Origin: Euryarchaeota archaeon UBA62
Lineage (GTDB): Archaea; Thermoplasmatota; Poseidoniia; Poseidoniales; Thalassarchaeaceae
Reading direction: 5' to 3'
NCBI GenBank assembly: GCA_002502095.1
Contig: DAPJ01000009.1
Span: 16,917-25,530, forward strand
DNA length: 8,614 nucleotides
Position 1 is the stretch's first letter. Each line of letters begins with the position of its first letter. A program made the translations under genes and the position numbers. Shown here piece by piece: positions 5,759-8,614 of this stretch. The notes below the pieces were generated by a model, which saw only the letters and a program-made list of their open reading frames with translations, had not been told where the DNA came from and did not search any database.

Positions 5759-6988
5759 ATGCCTCTGGACGTAGAATCGATTCGTAATCAATTTCCCATC
5801 TTACAGAGAACCCTTCCCAATGGAAAGAAGCTAGTCTATTTTGACAATGCTGCAACCTCTCAGAAACCGCTAGCAGTTATCGATGCAATGTCTGATTTCT
5901 ACAAGAATTATCATGCAAATGCACACAGGGCTAATCATACTCTTGCAGATGAATCCACTGCGGCCCTCGAAGGCGCTAGAGACAGGATTTCGAAATTCTT
6001 TGGAACATCCGAGGGACAGATGATCTACACCGGAAGCGCTACAGAAGCAATGAATCTAGTGGCCTATGGATGGGCTCGTTACAACCTGAATGAAGGCGAC
6101 GTCGTCGTTACTACTGAAATGGAGCATCATGCAAATATCGTTCCATGGCAGGAGCTATCTAAGGAACGCGGTATTGAGCTAAGGTACGTTCCAGTAGATA
6201 CAGAGAAATTCACTCTTGATTATGATGCCATGGAAGTAGCAATTGAGGGAGCTTCACTCGTATGTGTAGGTCATGTGAGCAATGTCCTAGGAGTTAGGAA
6301 CGACATTGAGAGAGTGATCAAGATGGCCCATTCCCATGGTGCTAGAGTGGCGATTGACAGCGCTCAGGGAGCTCCACATGAGAAAATCTTCTTCGATGAT
6401 CTGGGTGCTGACTTCCTATCAGTAGCCGCACACAAGATGGCTGGCCCCACTGGCATAGGATGTCTTCTGGTCAGTGACGCCGCCTTGTCAGAAATGGGTC
6501 CGTTTCTTACAGGCGGTTCCATAGTCAAGAGGGTATCTCTAGAGGATACTCAGTTCCAAGAGGGATTTGCAATGTTTGAGACAGGAACTCCAAGAATGGC
6601 AGAAGCCATAGGATGGGGGGTTGCTGTCGATTGGCTAGAGGAAAATATAGACTTCGAAGAAGCACACAAACACGTTCAGAGTATCGCTTCTTGGATGGCT
6701 GGGAGGATGCGTGAAATTCCCGGAATTACAGTATTTGGATTCCCCGAGAGAGAAGAGTCAATCGGTGTCGTTTCTTTCTTACATGATACAATACAAGCCC
6801 AAGATTTGGGATATCTTTTGGATGCCGGTGGCTTTGCCGTAAGGACCGGACACCATTGCGCTCAACCACTGATGGAGGCCATGGGAGTTGGCTCAACCAA
6901 TCGTGCTTCTGTTTGGATTTACAATACTATGGAAGAGGCTGAGGCTTTTGTTTCTCATCTCGAGTCAATAGTTTCAAGATTTGGTTGA
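5759..6988 (+). CDS. sufS: Cysteine desulfurase, SufS (group II) type
   Basis: This PLP enzyme converts L-cysteine to L-alanine and leaves a persulfide on its active-site Cys for Fe-S cluster and other sulfur pathways. The 409-aa protein has the N-terminal YFDNAATSQKP block (27-37), TEMEHHANIVPW (119-130) with PLP-stacking His123, IDSAQGAPH (199-207) with the cofactor Asp200, AAHKMAGPTGIG (223-234) with Schiff-base Lys226, GTPRMAEAIGWG (276-287), and RTGHHCAQP (362-370) with catalytic Cys367 in the short loop typical of group II SufS. All key residues are present and the length fits. ATG 5759 precedes the conserved IRNQFPIL start. It heads a same-strand run with sufE and the SufT-like gene, which argues for a sulfur-mobilisation operon. 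The scaffold genes sufBCD are not in the window. Confidence 0.95.
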   Translation: MPLDVESIRNQFPILQRTLPNGKKLVYFDNAATSQKPLAVIDAMSDFYKNYHANAHRANHTLADESTAALEGARDRISKFFGTSEGQMIYTGSATEAMNLVAYGWARYNLNEGDVVVTTEMEHHANIVPWQELSKERGIELRYVPVDTEKFTLDYDAMEVAIEGASLVCVGHVSNVLGVRNDIERVIKMAHSHGARVAIDSAQGAPHEKIFFDDLGADFLSVAAHKMAGPTGIGCLLVSDAALSEMGPFLTGGSIVKRVSLEDTQFQEGFAMFETGTPRMAEAIGWGVAVDWLEENIDFEEAHKHVQSIASWMAGRMREIPGITVFGFPEREESIGVVSFLHDTIQAQDLGYLLDAGGFAVRTGHHCAQPLMEAMGVGSTNRASVWIYNTMEEAEAFVSHLESIVSRFG

Positions 6989-7029
6989 ATGGCCAGAATT
7001 GTGAAATCCTTAACTGCTTTCGCAACGGC

Positions 7030-7458
7030 ATGGGCGACTCCGATAAGTGGTCTGATGAGGTAGCTACAATCATTGATAGATTCCAATCTTGTTTTGATAC
7101 TATGGAGAGGTACGAACTGCTATTTGAATATGCCAATGAGCATCCATCCGCACTCTCAGTAGATGAATGGGATGATGAAAACATGGTCCATGGTTGCCAA
7201 TCAAGGGCTCATGTCGAGTGCTCCCTAGACTCCCAAGGAGGTTTCATCGCTAAAGGAGGCGCAGATGCTCAGATTGTTCAAGGACTGATGGCAATTACTG
7301 CGATCGCTGTTAACGGGCTACCTCCAAGCGACGTAGCCAATCATGACCCCTCATACGTTGAAGAAATGGGGCTAAGCCAGATTTTAACACCTAGTAGAGC
7401 CAATGGCTTCATGAACATGGTTAAGAAAGTGAAAGAAGAAGCCTCCTCCCTGATGTGA
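7030..7458 (+). CDS. sufE: SufE-like sulfur acceptor protein
   Basis: SufE accepts the persulfide from SufS on its own cysteine, stimulates the desulfurase and passes the sulfur on to the scaffold. From ATG 7030 the protein is 142 aa, typical for the family. The signature MVHGCQSRAHVECS carries the acceptor Cys56, followed by GGADAQIVQGLMAI (the family's S/A-D-A-x-I-v-x-G-l pattern) and the C-terminal LSQILTPSRANGFMNMVKKVK helix. The frame is open back to a TTG at 6985 overlapping the sufS stop, but those 15 extra residues are not family-like, so I chose the ATG. It starts 41 nt after sufS and ends 4 nt before the SufT-like gene, pointing to co-transcription. SufE is regarded as mainly bacterial, so its presence here suggests old lateral gain. 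Confidence 0.9.
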   Translation: MGDSDKWSDEVATIIDRFQSCFDTMERYELLFEYANEHPSALSVDEWDDENMVHGCQSRAHVECSLDSQGGFIAKGGADAQIVQGLMAITAIAVNGLPPSDVANHDPSYVEEMGLSQILTPSRANGFMNMVKKVKEEASSLM

Positions 7459-7462
7459 TCAT

Positions 7463-7777
7463 ATGTCTGTAGAATCTGATGTCAGGGAATCTTTGAGGTC
7501 TGTAGAAGATCCAGAGATGAAAATTTCAGTAATTGAGCTAGGTCTGATCTACGAAATAAGATCCGAGGACAAAGACGACGGTACTCACATAGAGGTCGAT
7601 ATGACCCTTACCAGTCCTGGTTGCCCTATTGCTCCCGAGCTTATGGCAGCTGTTCATAGAGCAACTGAGCAGACTGAAGGGGTCAGTTCCGCGCATGTTA
7701 ATCTAACATTCTCTCCTCTGTGGGACCCCAGGAAACACGCCTCTGAGGATGCTAGAATAGACATGGGGATCTTTTGA
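7463..7777 (+). CDS. sufT: MIP18/DUF59-family Fe-S assembly protein, SufT/PaaD-like
   Basis: DUF59 proteins assist maturation of Fe-S proteins (bacterial SufT, the eukaryotic MIP18/CIA2 targeting factor) or form part of PaaD-type systems. The 104-aa protein shows the family hallmarks: VEDPEMKISVIELGLIYEI (14-32, with D16-P17-E18), the strand IEVDMTLTSPGCPIAPELMA with Cys54 in the conserved SPGCP loop, and VNLTFSPLWDP (79-89) with Trp87. It starts 4 nt after sufE, consistent with one transcript and with a Fe-S role rather than phenylacetate oxidation, for which no genes are present. The SufT label is inferred from context and domain; the exact subfamily is not proven. Its stop is 3 nt from the stop of the convergent folD. 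Confidence 0.85.
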   Translation: MSVESDVRESLRSVEDPEMKISVIELGLIYEIRSEDKDDGTHIEVDMTLTSPGCPIAPELMAAVHRATEQTEGVSSAHVNLTFSPLWDPRKHASEDARIDMGIF

Positions 7778-7780
7778 TAA

Positions 7781-8614
7781 TCACTGTTGCATCTCAGTCG
7801 CTCTAACAGTATTTGACATCAGCATCGCGATAGTCATCGGGCCCACGCCCCCCGGTACCGGGGAAACCGCGCCAGCAACCTCTCTAACACCTGGATGAAC
7901 ATCCCCAGATAGGTAATACCCCTTCTCTGAATCGTCATTAACACGGTTTACCCCCACGTCAATAACGGTAGCACCCGGTTTTATCCAATCTGCAGTAATC
8001 ATGTTTGGACTTCCCACTGCTGCTACTATCAAATCCGCACTCCGGCATAAATCGGCCATGTCGCTAGTTCTAGAATGAGCTATTGTAACAGTTGCATCTA
8101 CTCCTCTCTGTGCGAGTAAGATGGATTGGGGCATCCCCACAATCCTACTACGGCCAATCACTACTGCCCTCTTCCCCCGAATGTCTAAATTTGTACTTTC
8201 TAGCATCCTCATCACGCCAGCAGGAGTACAGGGAAGTAACCCACTTACATCTCCCTGAACCAGTCTGCCCAGATTCTGCGCATGGAATCCGTCAACATCC
8301 TTGTGCGGATCAATTAGGTCTGTGATTGAAATCTCATCCATTCCCGAGGGGAGAGGAGATTGGACAAGAACTCCGTTAATACCAGGGTCTTCATTCAGGC
8401 TCCTCACAGTTGATGCTACTTCCTCATACTCTGCATCAGAAGCGACATCGACACGAACACTTCGAATTCCCAGTCTTGCGCATGCTCGTTCCTTAGCACC
8501 GACATATACGTGAGAAGCAGGGTCATCTCCCACAATGACGACAGCTAGACAGGGAACTACTCCATCTTTTGATAAATCAGTAATACGGCCAATAAGCTCC
8601 GCCTCGATTTCACG
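7781..8614 (-). CDS. folD: Bifunctional methylenetetrahydrofolate dehydrogenase/methenyltetrahydrofolate cyclohydrolase FolD (5' end beyond window)
   Basis: FolD interconverts 5,10-methylene-, methenyl- and 10-formyl-tetrahydrofolate with NADP in the cytoplasm. The minus-strand frame is open from the stop at 7781 to the window edge, giving 277 visible residues, so the gene is cut at its N-terminus, probably by about 15 residues by comparison with E. coli FolD. The internal GTG at 8533 is not the start: upstream codons encode the conserved strand VVPCLAVVIVGDDPAS. Visible motifs (numbered from the edge) are SHVYVGAKERAC with Tyr37 and catalytic Lys41, VLVQSPLP with Gln85, KDVDGFH with Asp108, LPCTPAG, the NADP-binding GRSRIVGMP (154-162), and PVPGGVGPMT (252-261). 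All active-site residues are present. It indicates folate-based one-carbon metabolism rather than the methanopterin route of methanogens. Confidence 0.95.
   Translation of the reverse strand, partial: REIEAELIGRITDLSKDGVVPCLAVVIVGDDPASHVYVGAKERACARLGIRSVRVDVASDAEYEEVASTVRSLNEDPGINGVLVQSPLPSGMDEISITDLIDPHKDVDGFHAQNLGRLVQGDVSGLLPCTPAGVMRMLESTNLDIRGKRAVVIGRSRIVGMPQSILLAQRGVDATVTIAHSRTSDMADLCRSADLIVAAVGSPNMITADWIKPGATVIDVGVNRVNDDSEKGYYLSGDVHPGVREVAGAVSPVPGGVGPMTIAMLMSNTVRATEMQQ

Noticed and set aside
5660..5791. N-terminal 44-residue extension of the SLOG frame up to 5791
   Set aside because: It overlaps the start of sufS on the other strand, resembles no conserved domain, and covers the AT-rich divergent promoter region. 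ATG 5659 is the better start.
6985..7029. TTG start for sufE overlapping the sufS stop
   Set aside because: The 15 extra residues do not look like SufE, and an ATG at 7030 gives a family-typical length.
8531..8533. GTG at 8533 as the FolD start
   Set aside because: The frame continues to the window edge and encodes the conserved N-terminal FolD strand, so this GTG is an internal valine codon.
1..8614. CRISPR array, insertion sequence, prophage or defence island
   Set aside because: No regularly spaced repeats, transposase, integrase, terminal repeats or defence-type proteins are seen. All gene content is housekeeping.

Overview
The window is a gene-dense stretch of archaeal chromosome, most likely from a euryarchaeon close to the marine Poseidoniales (Marine Group II) or other Thermoplasmatota. 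The archaeal call rests on the small subunit of the D-family DNA polymerase (DP1) and the PIN/zinc-ribbon nuclease Nob1. The finer placement is inference. It comes from these genes occurring together with bacterial-style FolD, SufS/SufE and TatA, very short intergenic gaps and moderate GC. No marker here fixes the lineage.

Layout from left to right: tRNA-Val(UAC); a stand-alone PncC/CinA C-terminal amidase; DP1; a convergent HAD phosphatase of the phosphoserine-phosphatase type; a divergent ubiquitin-fold MoaD/SAMP-like protein; TatA; a convergent Nob1; a divergent DedA/VTT membrane protein; tRNA-Glu(UUC); a convergent SLOG/DUF2493 protein; a divergent three-gene sulfur cluster (SufS cysteine desulfurase, SufE sulfur acceptor, SufT/MIP18-like protein); and a convergent FolD whose N-terminus runs off the right edge.

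The only clear functional unit is sufS-sufE-sufT. SufS takes sulfur from cysteine as a persulfide, SufE accepts it, and the DUF59 protein probably helps iron-sulfur cluster maturation or delivery. The scaffold genes sufB, sufC and sufD are not in the window. The other genes are unrelated housekeeping functions: NAD recycling, replication, serine or phosphomonoester metabolism, sulfur carrier, Tat export, rRNA processing, membrane transport and one-carbon metabolism.

No stretch over 300 bases lacks a gene. All four convergent pairs have 3' ends within 3 nt of each other or overlapping. The divergent gaps (about 65-100 nt) contain AT-rich, TATA-like sites. I see no mobile element, CRISPR array, prophage or defence island. 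I found no convincing new multi-gene system. The items worth a second look are the abutting convergent ends, the archaeal SufS/SufE pair, the orphan SLOG protein with repeats at its 5' end, and a correctly phased slippery heptamer in DP1.
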